DNA from: Ruegeria_B marisflavi
GTDB taxonomy: Bacteria > Pseudomonadota > Alphaproteobacteria > Rhodobacterales > Rhodobacteraceae
Direction: 5' to 3'
Assembly: GCF_025673445.1 (NCBI RefSeq)
Contig: NZ_JAOVQN010000001.1
Span: forward strand, 310,001-374,000
Length of the DNA stretch: 64,000 nt
Positions 1-9,028 of the stretch are shown one piece after another; the first letter of the stretch is position 1, and the number at the start of each line of letters is the position of its first letter. A program made the position numbers and the translations under genes. The notes below the pieces were generated by a model. The model worked only from the letters and a program-made list of their open reading frames with translations, had not been told where the DNA came from and searched no databases.

Positions 1-998
1 GCGCTCGCATAGTCACCGTCACCGGGCGCTATTTCGCAATGGACCGCGATAACCGGTGGGAGCGGGTGCAGGAAGCCTATGATGCGATGATCAAGGGGCA
101 GGGCCGTCAGGTCATGACCGCCCATTCGGCCATCGACCATGCCTATAATCAGTCAGAAAGCGACGAGTTTATCTCGGCCACTATTTTGAAGGGATATCAA
201 GGTGTTAAGGATGGAGATGGCTTCTTTTGCCTGAACTTCCGCGCCGACCGCGCCCGCGAGATCCTGCGCGCCATCGGCGAGCCGGGCTTTGCCGATTTCG
301 ACACCGGCCGCCGCCCGGCGCTGGCCGCGCTCCTCGGGATGGTCGAGTATTCCGAGGGCCACAATGCCTATATGACCACGGTCTTTCCCAAGCGCGATAT
401 CGTCAACACGCTGGGCGAATGGGTTGCCAAACACGGGCGGCGCCAGTTCCGTTTGGCCGAGACCGAGAAATATCCCCATGTCACCTTCTTCCTGAATGGC
501 GGCAAGGAAGCCCCCGAACCGGGCGAAGACCGGTTCATGCCGAAATCGCCCAAGGTGGCGACCTATGACCTGCAACCCGAGATGAGCGCGCCCGAAGTCA
601 CCGACAAGTTCGTCGAGGCAATCGGTGCGGGCTATGATCTGATCGTCACCAATTACGCCAACCCCGACATGGTCGGCCATACCGGCGATCTGAAAGCCGC
701 GATCAAGGCCTGCGAGGCTGTAGATCAAGAACTTACACGCGTCATCGCCGCGCTCGAGCAGGCGGGCGGCGCCATGATCGTCACCGCCGATCACGGCAAT
801 TGCGAGATGATGATCGACCCGGTCACCGGTGGCCCGCATACTGCGCACACGCTGAACCCGGTTCCGGTGGCGCTGGTCGGCGGCCCAGCGGGGACCACTT
901 TGCGTGACGGTCGCTTGAGCGATCTTGCCCCCACCGTTCTGGCGCTGATGGGCCTGCCGAAACCGCCCGAGATGACTGGCGAGAGCCTGCTGTCATGA
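1..998 (+). CDS. gpmI: 2,3-bisphosphoglycerate-independent phosphoglycerate mutase, C-terminal part (5' end outside window)
   Basis: Interconverts 3- and 2-phosphoglycerate in glycolysis and gluconeogenesis in the cytoplasm, without the bisphosphoglycerate cofactor. The reading frame is open from the first bases: GRYFAMDRDNRWERV precedes any plausible start, so the N-terminal part with the phospho-serine is missing and about 332 residues remain of a family length near 505. Metal-ligand motifs of the alkaline-phosphatase fold are visible as NPDMVGHTG, VTADHGNCE and PHTAH. The stop overlaps the next start as ATGA, so it is translationally coupled to the envC-like gene. Family identity is certain. 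Only the truncation by the window edge limits the call. Confidence 0.96.
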   Translation, partial: ARIVTVTGRYFAMDRDNRWERVQEAYDAMIKGQGRQVMTAHSAIDHAYNQSESDEFISATILKGYQGVKDGDGFFCLNFRADRAREILRAIGEPGFADFDTGRRPALAALLGMVEYSEGHNAYMTTVFPKRDIVNTLGEWVAKHGRRQFRLAETEKYPHVTFFLNGGKEAPEPGEDRFMPKSPKVATYDLQPEMSAPEVTDKFVEAIGAGYDLIVTNYANPDMVGHTGDLKAAIKACEAVDQELTRVIAALEQAGGAMIVTADHGNCEMMIDPVTGGPHTAHTLNPVPVALVGGPAGTTLRDGRLSDLAPTVLALMGLPKPPEMTGESLLS

Positions 999-2131
999 TC
1001 CGGCGCGCCGCCCTGTTGCTCGGCTTTGGCCTGTGGGCCGGAACGGCGGTTGCTGAGACCGACCCGGCCACGGCGGCCCGCCTGGCAGCGCAGATGCTTG
1101 AAGAGGCGTCGATCTCCCTCTCCGAAGCCGAAAGCGCTCGCGACAGGGTGCGTGCCCTGACTGATACCGTGCAGGCTTTCGAGGCCGGGCTTGCCGCCAT
1201 GCGCGACGGGTTACGGCGTGTCAGCACTCGCGAAGGGCAGCTTTCGGCGCAACTCAAGGCGCGCGAAAACGAGGTTTCTCAACTGCTTGGCGTTTTGCAG
1301 ACCATCGAAACCTCGCCGCCGCCCGTCCTGCTTTTACATCCCTCCGGCCCCCTGGGCGCGGCGCGCTCGGCCATGATGGTGGCCGAGGTGACACCAGCTC
1401 TGAAAGCGCAGGTTGACCGGCTGTCTCACGATCTGGACGAGGTGCGCACCCTACGCGAGTTGCAGCAGAGCGCCGCCGAAACCCTGCAAAAGGGTCTGGC
1501 TGGGATCCAGCAGGCGCGCGCCGATCTGAGCCAGGCGATTGCCGACCGAACCGACCTGCCGCGCCGCTTTACAGAAGACCCGGTGCGCACCGCGATCCTG
1601 GTCTCGTCGACCGAGACGCTGGATGGGTTCGCCAGCGGTCTGGCCGAGATTGCCGAGGGAGAGATTGCCGAGACCTCTGCCGATATCAGCGCGCTCAAAG
1701 GCAAACTGCCGCTGCCTGTGCAGGGGGTTCTGCTGCGCAAGGCCGGGCAGGCCGATGCTGCTGGCGTCACCCGCAGCGGCATATTGATTGCCACCAGACC
1801 CCGGGCGCTGGTCTCTGCGCCGTCGGCGGCTACCATACGGTATCGCGGCCCGCTCTTGGACCTTGGCAATGTGGTGATCCTGGAGCCGCAACCCGATCTG
1901 CTGATCGTGCTGTCCGGGCTGCAAGAGGTCTATGGGCACGCGGGCGAGGTCATTCCAGCGGGCTCGCCGGTTGGATTGATGGGCGGCGCAAACCAGGAAA
2001 TTGGTGCAATTCTGTCAACAAGCGGTGATGGCACTGGTACAGAGCGTACAGAAACGCTCTATATAGAGATCAGAGAGGGCGAAAGCCCAGTGGACCCCGA
2101 AATGTGGTTTCGAACCGACAAGGATGGATAG
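995..2131 (+). CDS. EnvC-like murein hydrolase activator (degenerate LytM/M23)
   Basis: A 378-residue exported protein, probably acting in the periplasm to activate amidases during septal peptidoglycan splitting. A signal peptide is seen at residues 1 to about 20, with AVA before the likely cleavage site. A long acidic coiled coil rich in Glu, Arg and Gln follows (about 25-190). A C-terminal LytM-like fold (about 250-370) contains the stretch LSGLQEVYGHAGEVIPAGSP. The HxH and HxxxD zinc ligands of active M23 endopeptidases are not visible there, as in EnvC and NlpD activators, so a non-enzymatic role is inferred. The gene starts inside the gpmI stop and ends 6 bases before ctpA, forming one operon. 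Confidence 0.88.
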   Translation: MIRRAALLLGFGLWAGTAVAETDPATAARLAAQMLEEASISLSEAESARDRVRALTDTVQAFEAGLAAMRDGLRRVSTREGQLSAQLKARENEVSQLLGVLQTIETSPPPVLLLHPSGPLGAARSAMMVAEVTPALKAQVDRLSHDLDEVRTLRELQQSAAETLQKGLAGIQQARADLSQAIADRTDLPRRFTEDPVRTAILVSSTETLDGFASGLAEIAEGEIAETSADISALKGKLPLPVQGVLLRKAGQADAAGVTRSGILIATRPRALVSAPSAATIRYRGPLLDLGNVVILEPQPDLLIVLSGLQEVYGHAGEVIPAGSPVGLMGGANQEIGAILSTSGDGTGTERTETLYIEIREGESPVDPEMWFRTDKDG

Positions 2132-2137
2132 ACGAGC

Positions 2138-3469
2138 ATGAGAAGATTCGTTGTGGCCGGTCTGGCCGGAACCCTGGCGGGTATCATTGCAACGACACAG
2201 GTGGCCGGTCCGCTGGTGGCGCAAGAGGCAAAGAGCAATTCCAAGGTCTACGAACAGTTGGACCTGTTTGGTGACATTTTCGAACGCATCCGTGCGCAGT
2301 ACGTTGAAGAGGTTGACGCGGGCGAACTGATCGAGGCGGCGATCGACGGAATGCTGACCTCGCTCGATCCGCATTCCTCGTACCTGTCGCCCGAGGATGC
2401 GGCCCAGATGCGGGTGCAGACACGGGGTGAGTTCGGGGGGCTAGGGATCGAGGTCACCCAGGAAGAGGGCTTCGTCAAGGTCGTGTCGCCGATTGATGGC
2501 ACCCCGGCCGATGAGGCTGGGATCGAGGCGGGCGATTTCATCACCCATGTGGATGGTGAAAGCGTGCTGGGCCTGACGCTGGACAAGGCGGTGGAACTGA
2601 TGCGCGGCCCGGTGGGCAGCGAAATCGTGATAACCGTGGTGCGTGAGGGCGAGGATGAGCCTTTCGACGTTTCGATCATCCGCGACACCATCAAGCTGAC
2701 CGCCGTGCGTGCCCGAACCCAGGGCACTTCGGTTGTTTTGCGGGTCACCACGTTCAATGACCAGACCTATCCTAACCTGGAAGAGGGGTTGAAGAAGCAG
2801 GTCGAAGCAGCAGGTGGTATCGACAAGATCAACGGTATCGTTCTTGACCTGCGTAACAATCCTGGCGGGTTGCTGACCCAGGCAATCAAGGTGTCGGACG
2901 CGTTCCTGAACAGCGGTGAAATCGTGTCGACTCGCGGCCGCAACCCTGAGGACGGCGAACGGTTCAACGCCACAGACGGAGATCTGGCGCAGGGCAAGCC
3001 GGTGGTCGTGTTGATCAATGGCGGCTCTGCCTCTGCGTCGGAAATTGTGGCAGGCGCGTTGCAAGATCATCGCAGGGCGATTGTCGTCGGGACCAAGAGC
3101 TTTGGCAAAGGGTCGGTCCAGACGGTGATGCCGCTGCGGGGCGATGGCGCCATGCGTCTGACCACCGCGCGTTATTACACGCCGTCAGGCCGCTCGATCC
3201 AGGCGCTGGGCGTTAGCCCGGACATTGTGGTTGAACAGCCGCGCCGCCGCCCTGAAGCCGAGGAGGAGTCAACGTCGCCCCGCGCCCGGTCCGAGGCCGA
3301 TCTGCGTGGCCGTCTGAACAATGACAGCCTGAGCGAGGATGAAATCCGCCAGATCGAGGAGGATCGGGCCAAGGCCGAGGCCACCGCCGAACTGCGGCAG
3401 GAAGATTACCAACTGGCCTATGCGATCGACATACTCAAGGGCCTGTCGGCTTTCACACCGGCAAAGTAA
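2138..3469 (+). CDS. ctpA: C-terminal processing peptidase, S41 family
   Basis: Periplasmic serine protease of 443 residues that trims or degrades proteins from their C-termini; partners in this family include cell-wall hydrolases. Residues 1-29 form a signal or anchor (MRRFVVAGLAGTLAGIIAT). A PDZ domain lies around residues 95-180, with GLGIEVTQEEGF at its start. The catalytic core carries GSASASEIVAG (nucleophile serine) and GTKSFGKGSVQ (general-base lysine), the Ser-Lys dyad of CtpA. The tail is rich in Glu and Arg. It is the last gene of the gpmI-envC-ctpA operon and is followed by a strong hairpin. Coupling of an EnvC-like activator with a Ctp protease suggests joint control of septal wall hydrolysis (inference). 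Confidence 0.95.
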   Translation: MRRFVVAGLAGTLAGIIATTQVAGPLVAQEAKSNSKVYEQLDLFGDIFERIRAQYVEEVDAGELIEAAIDGMLTSLDPHSSYLSPEDAAQMRVQTRGEFGGLGIEVTQEEGFVKVVSPIDGTPADEAGIEAGDFITHVDGESVLGLTLDKAVELMRGPVGSEIVITVVREGEDEPFDVSIIRDTIKLTAVRARTQGTSVVLRVTTFNDQTYPNLEEGLKKQVEAAGGIDKINGIVLDLRNNPGGLLTQAIKVSDAFLNSGEIVSTRGRNPEDGERFNATDGDLAQGKPVVVLINGGSASASEIVAGALQDHRRAIVVGTKSFGKGSVQTVMPLRGDGAMRLTTARYYTPSGRSIQALGVSPDIVVEQPRRRPEAEEESTSPRARSEADLRGRLNNDSLSEDEIRQIEEDRAKAEATAELRQEDYQLAYAIDILKGLSAFTPAK

Positions 3470-3490
3470 GCCGCGCACCGTGAATACGAC

Positions 3491-3519
3491 AGGAGCCGCG
3501 CCCGTCGGGCGCGGCTCCT
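3491..3519. terminator. Hairpin terminator between convergent ctpA and the minus-strand pair
   Basis: A perfect 13-bp stem, AGGAGCCGCGCCC with its complement, around a GTC loop lies 21 bases after the ctpA stop. No long T-run follows, but the position between two converging genes fits a shared terminator. Confidence 0.75.
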
Positions 3520-3545
3520 GCGTTTCCAAGGCCGGTTTATCGGGG

Positions 3546-3923
3546 CTACATGGTCTCCAGACAATGACGCCGAAAGGCGCGCTTCAACATGTCCAGTTCG
3601 GCCCGCAACAGTTCGACTTCAGCGCGCAGATCGTCGGGCACGCTTTCTCCGGCGATGATGGTGAAGCTGCCTAGCTTCGCATCTGCATCGACGTCCCGGA
3701 TCAGGAATGTCTGCACGCCGTCGGCGATGGCGTATTCTGGAACAGGAACGGTCAGGGTCCAGAACGTACTGTCGGTGCCTTCGACCAGTTCAACCCCGTC
3801 CACCGGTTGATCCAGATGCGTGACCTCGATCCGTGGCCGCTTGCCGGTGGTGGGTGCTCCGGCGATGCGCCCTTCCCATACCGAATTGCGGAACCGGATT
3901 TTGGTGAGTGTTAGTTCGCTCAT
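3546..3923 (-). CDS. Conserved hypothetical protein, 125 aa
   Basis: I do not recognise the family. The 125-residue product starts MSELTLTKIRFRNSVWEG and looks like a small beta-rich domain (alternating hydrophobic strands to about residue 90). It ends in a short amphipathic, leucine-rich helix (AEVELLRAELDMLKRAF) that could form a coiled coil. There is no signal peptide or membrane segment. GC-rich third codon positions match the neighbours, so it is likely a real gene. It begins 13 bases after the stop of the upstream minus-strand gene 3937-4698, so the two are probably co-transcribed. No function can be assigned. Confidence 0.75.
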   Translation of the reverse strand: MSELTLTKIRFRNSVWEGRIAGAPTTGKRPRIEVTHLDQPVDGVELVEGTDSTFWTLTVPVPEYAIADGVQTFLIRDVDADAKLGSFTIIAGESVPDDLRAEVELLRAELDMLKRAFRRHCLETM

Positions 3924-3936
3924 GTCATGTTCCCGT

Positions 3937-4698
3937 TCACAAGGCGGCGCGGCGGTGCCGGCAGAACGTCAGGTCGCGGATCACCACCTGGTTCATTTCG
4001 GGTGCTTCAAAGATCAGGTCCAGCCAGATCTTTTCGATCCGCTTCTCGTTGAGCCGCGAATAGGCCAGATCGAATTCGACCATCACATCTTGTTCGTGCA
4101 GCGGCAATTCCCGAACGATCTGTTCGGTGTTGGGCCCGTGCCGGATGTTGAGACGGGCGAAGATCTCCAGCGGTTTTTCCGTTTCGATGATTGTATCCAC
4201 CCGCAATAGGTGCGTGCGGGTCAATCCGTCCACCGCATCCTCAGGCAAGTCGATCACCAGCGACAGAAAGGATCCGTCGAACTTGAAAACGTCCATCCGC
4301 AAACCGTAGGGCGCCAGATCCGCTTCGCGCAGGTTGCGCAACTGCCGAAGTGTCAGCTCGGAGAATTCGCAGTCGTGAAACAGGGTCACCTCGGTTCCGA
4401 GCATGGAACGTGTCGGGACCGAGGACAGGCCCGGCGTCGGCAGCGGCCCGCGCCACATTTCCGGCCGCCAGGACCAATCAGTTCCGTGTGGTTTCGGAAA
4501 GTAGGATGACCCGATCAGTGGCAGGGCAAGACGGCCGTCTGCCACATTGATCAGACGGTCCAGATGGGCCCGAAGGTCACGGGCGTGATTGCGCTGGCGG
4601 CGCAACTCGGACAGCGGCGCGGCCAGCGAATTGCGCGCGGCTGCGCGCCAGCGCCGCATCTCGCGCAAGTGAAACAATCTGTCCAGTAGCCTGCCCAT
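3937..4698 (-). CDS. Uncharacterised roseobacter protein, 253 aa (possibly DUF6478)
   Basis: A soluble 253-residue protein. It opens with a basic helix (MGRLLDRLFHLREMRRWRAA) and an Arg-rich helical stretch to about residue 50. A beta-rich domain follows with LFHDCEFSELTLRQLRNL and repeated acidic strands. No signal peptide, membrane segment or catalytic motif is evident. From memory this resembles proteins of Rhodobacterales labelled DUF6478, but I cannot verify that without a profile search. It is the first gene of a two-gene minus-strand unit with the 125-residue protein. The beta-sandwich look and basic N-terminus might suggest a surface or polysaccharide-associated role, but that is only a guess. 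Confidence 0.7.
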   Translation of the reverse strand: MGRLLDRLFHLREMRRWRAAARNSLAAPLSELRRQRNHARDLRAHLDRLINVADGRLALPLIGSSYFPKPHGTDWSWRPEMWRGPLPTPGLSSVPTRSMLGTEVTLFHDCEFSELTLRQLRNLREADLAPYGLRMDVFKFDGSFLSLVIDLPEDAVDGLTRTHLLRVDTIIETEKPLEIFARLNIRHGPNTEQIVRELPLHEQDVMVEFDLAYSRLNEKRIEKIWLDLIFEAPEMNQVVIRDLTFCRHRRAAL

Positions 4699-4970
4699 TT
4701 ACGACCCGTCAAAAGTGGTGACTTGGTGTTTTCTCTGTTTAACGAAAGGATGTTAACTAATTAAGCCCAAGAACCGAGTTTGGGCGCATTTTTTGAAAAG
4801 GGCAGAAACAATCACGGGGTCAGCCGGGTTGTTGGCAAAGATGATGTCGGACCCGCACTGGTCGAAGCGCTTGAATTCGCAACCTTCAATGCTTACCGTC
4901 CTTATCTTGGGAGTAACCGCGTTTCAGACGCTGGGCCGTGAGTTTGCAGTGCGGTGACGAAAGGTGGGAC
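4699..4970. other. Intergenic region between divergent genes, with a leader hairpin
   Basis: This AT-richer spacer separates the minus-strand pair from the ABC-like gene. It holds GTTAACTAATTAA at 4752-4764. Directly after it comes a short hairpin, GCCCAA (4765-4770) with TTGGGC (4780-4785), followed by GCATTTTTT on the plus strand. No plus-strand gene lies upstream, so this would be a leader attenuator, a small RNA end, or chance. No other gene is visible. Confidence 0.35.
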
Positions 4971-7900
4971 ATGGAGCCCAGTCTGTTTTCCTTCATCTGG
5001 AAGTACTCGAGGAAACAGCAACTCGCCCTGCTGGCCCTGACGCTGGTTTCCTTTCCTTTTCTCTATGCCTCTCTGGAACTGCCCAAGCGGATCATCAACG
5101 ATGCCATTGGCGCCGAGTTGAACCGCATCACTGTCTGGGGCGTCGAACTGACCCAGATTCAGTACCTGTTTGCCCTTTGCCTGGCCTTTTTGGCCATGGT
5201 GCTGATCAGCGGACTGATGAAGATGAAACTCAACACCATGAAAGGGGTGTTGAGCGAACGGATGCTCCGGCGGTTGCGGTATATGCTGATCGGTCGGATG
5301 ATGCGGTTTCCGCGCAGCTATTACCAGACTACCAGCCAAGGTGAGCTGGTTTCGATGATCACATCCGAGGCCGAACCTATGGGCGGGTTGATGGGCGATG
5401 CTATCGCCCAACCCGTGTTCCAGGCGGGCCAGATGCTGACAATCGTCACGTTCCTGTTCATGCAGAACGTCTGGTTCGGGCTTGCCTCAGTAGCGCTGAT
5501 TCCTTTGCAGGCCTGGATCATCCCCAAGCTTCAGCGCCAGATCAACCTCTTGAACAAGGCCCGCATTCAGGAGGTCAGGCGGCTGAGTTCCGAGATCGGC
5601 GAAACCGCCGCCGGAATCTCGGATCTGCGTGCCAACGGCGGGTGGCGCTACCGGCTGGCGCAGGTGACCGATCGGCTCGGGCGGCTCTACGATATCCGGT
5701 TCAGGATCTATCAGAAGAAATTCTTCATGAAGTTTCTGAACAACCTGATTTCTCAGATGACTCCGTTCCTGTTCTATTCGGTGGGCGGTTATCTGGCGAT
5801 CCAGGGGCAGATCACCGTGGGGGCGCTTGTGGCGGCGCTGGCGGCTTACAAGGACCTCTCCAGCCCGTGGAAGGAGCTTCTCGATTACTACAACCAGGTG
5901 CAGGATATGTCGTTGCGCTGGCAGGTGGTGACCGAACGGTTTGCGCCGCTCAACATGATCGAGGCCGAACTGTTCGAGGGCGAGCCGGAGACCATTCCGC
6001 GGCTGGATGGGCCGGTCGAGCTGCGCGATGTTACCGTGCGGGATCAGGATGGCAACACGATCCTGGAAGACATCAACCTGATTATTCCGCCCGGTGCGCG
6101 GGTTGCGGTTCAGTCTGATCGGCCGGCGGAACGCGCAGCACTTGCGCAGTTGCTGACCCGAGAGATCCTGCCAGCGCGGGGGCAGGTGCTGTTGTCTGGA
6201 CACCCGATCAACGAATTGCATCAGTCCGTGATCGCGGCACGCATAGGGCATGCGCATTCCCGACCCTACCTGTTCGACGGAACGTTGGGTGACAATCTGA
6301 TGATGCCGCTGCGCGTTCGCCCGAAACATGGCGACGCATACGCGATGCGACCGACGAGCCGGCAGATCGAGGCGCTTCAGGCGGGGAACAGTGGTGACGG
6401 GTTGGATGCGGACTGGATCGACCCGTCTCTCGCTGGGTTGGAGGATGTTGACCAGATCAGAGACTGGTGGTTTCAACTGGTCGAGGCGATGGGTACCGAT
6501 GAGTTCATGTTTCGCCGCACTTTGCGGTCGATGATTGACGTTCGCGCCCATGGCGCACTTGCCGACGAGATCGTGGCGCTTCGCGATACCGTTGCTCACC
6601 GGTTGGCCGAGCGCGGTCTGGCTGATCTTGTCTACCGGTTTGATCCGGACCGTTTCAACCCGGCGGTACCGTTGGGCGGCAACCTCTTGTACGCTGCTCC
6701 CGCTCGCAAGATTTCCCAGGATCAACTGGTTTCGGATGGCCGATTCATCCAGATGCTGTACGAGGAAGGGCTGGCGGACGAGGCGATGTCGATGGCGCTG
6801 GGCGTTGTCGCGACATTGCGGCAGACTTTTGGCCGGGACGGGACCCAGCATCCGCTGTTCCGTAAACTCGGGCTGGAAGACGAGACCTATCTGCACCTGC
6901 TCGACATCGCGGACAGGCACGCGGCCCGCGGAGCACAGGCGCTGGGTACGGATGACCGGGCGCTGTTGATGACAGTTCCCTTCCTGCTTACCGCCGAGCA
7001 GATTGGCCCCGCGTTCCCAGAGGAATACAAGGAGAAGATCCTTGCCATACGCCGCACCCGTGCGGACCGGCTGCGCGGACTGGTTGGCAGCGATTTTGTT
7101 GCGGTTGACCCGTCCACCTATATTCCGCGCCTAACAGTTCTGGAAAACGCGCTTTTCGGACGCGTTTCCATCATGGCGGGCGCGCGTGCCGAAGAGATCG
7201 AAGACACCGTTGCCGAGATTATGAACGAAGCGGGGTTGAGGCGGAAACTGGCAGCCATCATCTACGATCTACCTGCGGGTCTGGGCGGCGCCAATCTGCC
7301 GACAGTGTTTCAGGAACGCGCGGCCTTTTCCCGGGCCGCAATCAAGCGGCCCGATATTCTGGTCCTGGACAAGGTGCTGGCCAGCCACGATTCGGAAAGC
7401 CGGCTGCGCACGCGCCAAAAGCTGCGCGACCTGCTGCCGGACGCGATCATCCTTTTTTTGGAAGACCGTTTTGCCCATCCCGAAGCTTATGATCTTTTCA
7501 TCGATATCAGGCATGGCAGGATAGATGGCGTTTCCGATGTGCACCCGGATATGGGCGAAACAGCGGGGGTCGATCTGGATCGCAAGCTAAAGATCATCGC
7601 CGCAACCCCGCTATTTGCACGACTCGACACCCGCAACCAGCGGCTGCTGGCGTTTTCTGCGCAGTGGTACGATGTCTCGGCAGGCCAAGTGATCTTTTCG
7701 CATGGGCAAACGGCTGATGCGGCCTATCTTTGTCTCGAAGGTCGTGCCGCGCTGCGCTGGCCGGACGATGCCCCGGGTGAACGGCCGATTACACTGGTCG
7801 GGCCGGGACGGTTGATCGGAGATCTGTCGATTATCACGCGCCAACCCAGGCCGATGGACCTGATTTCCGAAACCGACAGCAAGTTCCTTCGGATCGGCGC

Positions 7901-8087
7901 GGAAGAGTTCAGGGCGGTGATCGAGCATGATGCCACCGTATCGCTACAGCTTCTTCAGACCGTTTCCGGGCACCTGGTCGAAGCGGGTGACATTCTGCGT
8001 GCCGCGCGCCTCAATATTACCGATTTTACCGACCCTAATATGAAAACTGGACTCCCCGATGCTCGAGGAGTTTCCCCGGATGCCTAA
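4971..8087 (+). CDS. ABC-exporter-like membrane protein with degenerate ATPase and C-terminal cyclic-nucleotide-binding domain
   Basis: A 1038-residue protein. Residues 1 to about 340 form a type-IV ABC exporter membrane domain with six helices. Around 345-450 lies the first half of a nucleotide-binding domain, but the Walker A position reads VAVQSDRPAERAAL, without GxxGxGK. A helical insertion of roughly 260 residues follows. The second half (about 705-850) has LGGANLPTVFQERAAFSRA in place of LSGGQ, ILVLDKV in place of a Walker B ending LDE, and FLEDR where the H-loop histidine should be. Residues about 877-1000 look like a cNMP-binding domain (GQVIFSHGQTADAAYLCLEG). ATP hydrolysis is therefore doubtful. 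The ATG at 4971, with AAAGGTGGG just upstream, was preferred to the GTG at 4938. The stop overlaps the CPBP protease gene. Confidence 0.85.
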   Translation: MEPSLFSFIWKYSRKQQLALLALTLVSFPFLYASLELPKRIINDAIGAELNRITVWGVELTQIQYLFALCLAFLAMVLISGLMKMKLNTMKGVLSERMLRRLRYMLIGRMMRFPRSYYQTTSQGELVSMITSEAEPMGGLMGDAIAQPVFQAGQMLTIVTFLFMQNVWFGLASVALIPLQAWIIPKLQRQINLLNKARIQEVRRLSSEIGETAAGISDLRANGGWRYRLAQVTDRLGRLYDIRFRIYQKKFFMKFLNNLISQMTPFLFYSVGGYLAIQGQITVGALVAALAAYKDLSSPWKELLDYYNQVQDMSLRWQVVTERFAPLNMIEAELFEGEPETIPRLDGPVELRDVTVRDQDGNTILEDINLIIPPGARVAVQSDRPAERAALAQLLTREILPARGQVLLSGHPINELHQSVIAARIGHAHSRPYLFDGTLGDNLMMPLRVRPKHGDAYAMRPTSRQIEALQAGNSGDGLDADWIDPSLAGLEDVDQIRDWWFQLVEAMGTDEFMFRRTLRSMIDVRAHGALADEIVALRDTVAHRLAERGLADLVYRFDPDRFNPAVPLGGNLLYAAPARKISQDQLVSDGRFIQMLYEEGLADEAMSMALGVVATLRQTFGRDGTQHPLFRKLGLEDETYLHLLDIADRHAARGAQALGTDDRALLMTVPFLLTAEQIGPAFPEEYKEKILAIRRTRADRLRGLVGSDFVAVDPSTYIPRLTVLENALFGRVSIMAGARAEEIEDTVAEIMNEAGLRRKLAAIIYDLPAGLGGANLPTVFQERAAFSRAAIKRPDILVLDKVLASHDSESRLRTRQKLRDLLPDAIILFLEDRFAHPEAYDLFIDIRHGRIDGVSDVHPDMGETAGVDLDRKLKIIAATPLFARLDTRNQRLLAFSAQWYDVSAGQVIFSHGQTADAAYLCLEGRAALRWPDDAPGERPITLVGPGRLIGDLSIITRQPRPMDLISETDSKFLRIGAEEFRAVIEHDATVSLQLLQTVSGHLVEAGDILRAARLNITDFTDPNMKTGLPDARGVSPDA

Positions 8088-8970
8088 GCCAGACGCCTAT
8101 GCCGCGCATGAGGCTTTGGTTGCGCCGGGCAGATTGAGGCCCGAGATATGGCGGCTGTTTCTGGGGTTGGTGTTGATCTCGGTGTTTGTGCTGGCCTGCA
8201 ACACAGTGGTCCTGGCTGCGGTTTCCAGGTTTACCTCGCCAGTATGGGCGGAAAGCTTTCTGGCGGGAACGACGCCCTCAGGTCTTCTTCTGCTGTTGAG
8301 CAGTTTTCTGTTTGTTACCCTGGGCGTTGCCCTGGCCGCACGGGTTGTCAACAAGCGGAGGTTTTGGGGAATCCTGGGTCAACTGCATCTTGCGGTTTGG
8401 CAGTTTTGGCGGGTGTTCCGGACACTGGTTGGCCTTGGTGTGGTTCTGCTTGTCTTTCCGCCCTACGACATGGGTGAACCGCTGGAGGACAATCTGTCGC
8501 TCGGGCTCTGGCTGCCGCTGCTTCCATTGTCGCTTGTCGCCATCGGCATCCAGGCCAGTGCCGAGGAAATCCTGTTCCGGGGCTATGTTCAGCAGGCCAT
8601 TGCTGCGCGGTTCCGGAGCCGGATTGTCTGGATGGTGCTACCATCCTTGCTGTTTGCCCTGGGACATTACTTGCCTGCCGAGGCGGGTGAAAACGCGCTG
8701 CTGATCGCGCTTTGGTCGTTTGTATTCGGAATGTTCACTGCCGATATCACGGCCCGGTCGGGTACGCTTGGCCCGGCCATTGCCATGCATCTGTTCAACA
8801 ACATGGTGGCGCTGCTGATCGTCGCCTTGCCGGGCAGCCTCAGCGGGTTGTCGCTCTACCTGTTGCCCTATGACATGGCCGATACCGAAAGCCTGCGTGC
8901 CTGGCTGGCGGTCGACTTTGCGGTGATGTTCGTGGCCTGGCTTGCTGCGCGGGTTGCATTGCGTCGCTGA
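8080..8970 (+). CDS. CPBP family intramembrane metalloprotease
   Basis: A polytopic membrane protein of 296 residues of the CAAX-protease/bacteriocin-processing (ABI) family, predicted to cleave within the cytoplasmic membrane. About eight hydrophobic segments are visible. The family signature is present: SAEEILFRGY (glutamate pair), FALGHY and AMHLFNNMV (histidines). The start at 8080 sits 8 bases after GAGGAG and overlaps the stop of the ABC-like gene; an ATG at 8059 has no ribosome site. Coupling to a cNMP-binding pseudo-ABC protein suggests that the two work together, perhaps in export or cleavage of a membrane or peptide substrate. That is inference; no substrate gene is evident nearby. 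Confidence 0.88.
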   Translation: MPKPDAYAAHEALVAPGRLRPEIWRLFLGLVLISVFVLACNTVVLAAVSRFTSPVWAESFLAGTTPSGLLLLLSSFLFVTLGVALAARVVNKRRFWGILGQLHLAVWQFWRVFRTLVGLGVVLLVFPPYDMGEPLEDNLSLGLWLPLLPLSLVAIGIQASAEEILFRGYVQQAIAARFRSRIVWMVLPSLLFALGHYLPAEAGENALLIALWSFVFGMFTADITARSGTLGPAIAMHLFNNMVALLIVALPGSLSGLSLYLLPYDMADTESLRAWLAVDFAVMFVAWLAARVALRR

Positions 8971-9028
8971 TTGCATTTCCGGGCACATCGCCTTATCTGA
9001 CCCGAGTGCAGCTTCACAGGGTTTCCAA

